NCBI GenBank assembly: GCA_902773065.1
Contig: CACYDD010000105.1
Location: 1-6,702, forward strand
Direction: 5' to 3'
Length of the DNA stretch: 6,702 nucleotides
Origin: an uncultured Ruminococcus sp.
Lineage (GTDB): Bacteria > Bacillota > Clostridia > Oscillospirales > Acutalibacteraceae
Shown here: positions 6,098-6,702 of the stretch, piece after piece
How positions within the stretch are numbered: position 1 is the first letter of the stretch
Layout of the letters: every line of letters starts with the position of its first letter
Program-made: the position numbers and the translations under genes
Notes under the pieces: model-generated
What the model was told of the DNA's origin: nothing
Databases searched by the model: none
What the model saw: the letters and a program-made list of their open reading frames with translations, nothing else

Positions 6098-6671
6098 CCA
6101 AGATTTCCCTCTTGTATTTATAAAAGCTGATCTTCGAGATTCCAGCCAGCCGCCACGTCTCTTCATTCGATAACGATCCACCAAAAGACTTGTTATGCTT
6201 CCGGATCGTCTCCTTCGCGTTAACGGCCTTCCGGGTTTCGATCCTGCTCCCGGTTCTCCTGCCTGCGATGTGCCCTGCCTCTTTTGCCTTCATCATCCCC
6301 TCTTTGGTGCGGGTATGGAGATAGTCGACCTCTTTCTGCGCCTGTTCGAAAGCATATCTGATCTGCTTCTCCGCGAGGATCATAAGAACGCGGTTCGTCG
6401 CGTCGATATAAATGTCGGCGATATCATTTCCTGTCAGCGCAAGCCCGTTGTTAAGCGAATCGCGGTAGGTCGTTGTATTGATGTGCGGCTCCTTCAGGAA
6501 AATGAGATTGATGTTTTTGTAAAAGAGCTCTTGATACAGGGCGAATCCTTCTTCCGCGTTTCTGCTCATGCGCGATACTTCATCAAAAACAATCGTATCG
6601 CCGGGAACCACTCTCCGAAGGATCTTATCCAACTCCTTCCGCCCCTGCAGTGTATATTTCGCATGAGTAGA
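6066..6671 (-). pseudogene. Serine recombinase (resolvase/invertase family), N-terminally truncated
   Basis: The frame encodes the rest of a small clostridial-type serine recombinase: GRKELDKILRRVVPGDTIVF, DEVSRMSRN (the conserved D-x-x-SR-x-x-R active-site region), LFLKEPH-type beta strand (NLIFLKEPHINTTTY), a long helix with LAEKQIRYAFEQAQKEV, and a C-terminal helix-turn-helix (LSNEETWRLAGISKISFYKY). Family members of this type are about 230 aa and begin YGYCRIST..., carrying the nucleophilic serine. Here homology starts at about 6652 (TLQGRKELDK) and the frame hits an in-frame stop at 6674-6672, so roughly the first 40 residues with the catalytic serine are missing. A TTG at 6632 with AAGGAG-like sequence just before it would give 188 aa, but this product could not cut DNA. 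The break is next to a repeat-bearing sequence, probably an inserted element. Confidence 0.75.
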
Positions 6672-6702
6672 TCACTTTGCACGGTCAACTAGATCACCCT
6701 TC
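6651..6702 (+). mobile_element. Possible end of an insertion sequence (IS21-like style)
   Basis: Starting with TGTATATTTCGC at 6651, exactly where recombinase similarity stops, the sequence carries TAGATCAC twice (6668-6675 and 6690-6697), a 22-bp period. A 5'-TG start and several short repeats near the terminus are features of IS21-family ends. The element body is outside the window, so the family and even the insertion are unproven. Confidence 0.35.
6668..6697. repeat. Direct repeat TAGATCAC, 22-bp period
   Basis: Two perfect 8-bp copies (6668-6675, 6690-6697) separated by TTTGCACGGTCAAC. They lie beyond the recombinase break and may be transposase-binding repeats. Confidence 0.5.

Noticed and set aside
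6195..6692. 165-codon plus-strand frame opposite the recombinase.
   Set aside because: Antisense to a clearly recognisable serine recombinase frame; no ribosome binding site and no recognisable product.

Overview
The window looks like a mobile or accessory region from a low-to-moderate GC Firmicute, most likely class Clostridia (Lachnospiraceae or Oscillospiraceae type). The reasons are strong AGGAGG-type ribosome binding sites, a DUF6462-type excisionase-like protein, and a clostridial small serine recombinase. The taxonomic call is inference from protein style. Every gene I can support lies on the minus strand, so the region reads right to left.

Right part (about 6702 down to 5381): a serine recombinase has lost its N-terminus, including the catalytic serine region. 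The break is near 6651, next to a sequence with a 22-bp repeat that may be the end of an insertion sequence. The recombinase overlaps by 32 bp a small BRCT-domain gene. A weak intrinsic terminator and a new promoter follow, then an 88-aa DUF6462-type protein. From about 5391 to 4773 only an uncertain reading frame and coding-like fragments in several frames remain, probably decayed mobile-element sequence.

Centre and left (about 4740 down to 1159): an AT-rich promoter region carries three copies of a TGWGCATTTT motif at exact 41-bp spacing. It precedes an AAA+ ATPase gene that overlaps by 8 bp a 781-aa subtilisin-like (S8) serine protease gene. This arrangement and the intact motifs match IetA/IetS. 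That pair was described first as a plasmid stability/exclusion (toxin-antitoxin-like) module on an Agrobacterium Ti plasmid and later as the antiphage system ietAS. All key residues of both enzymes are present, so the pair looks functional: the ATPase would control or feed the cytosolic protease.

Left end (1158 to 1): after a 143-bp spacer containing an uninterrupted 29-nt purine tract (mRNA sense), a 286-aa protein of unknown family is encoded in the same direction with a strong ribosome binding site. It may be a third, undescribed component of the ietAS locus or an unrelated passenger. No convincing terminator separates it from ietS. The last 154 bases hold no supportable gene.
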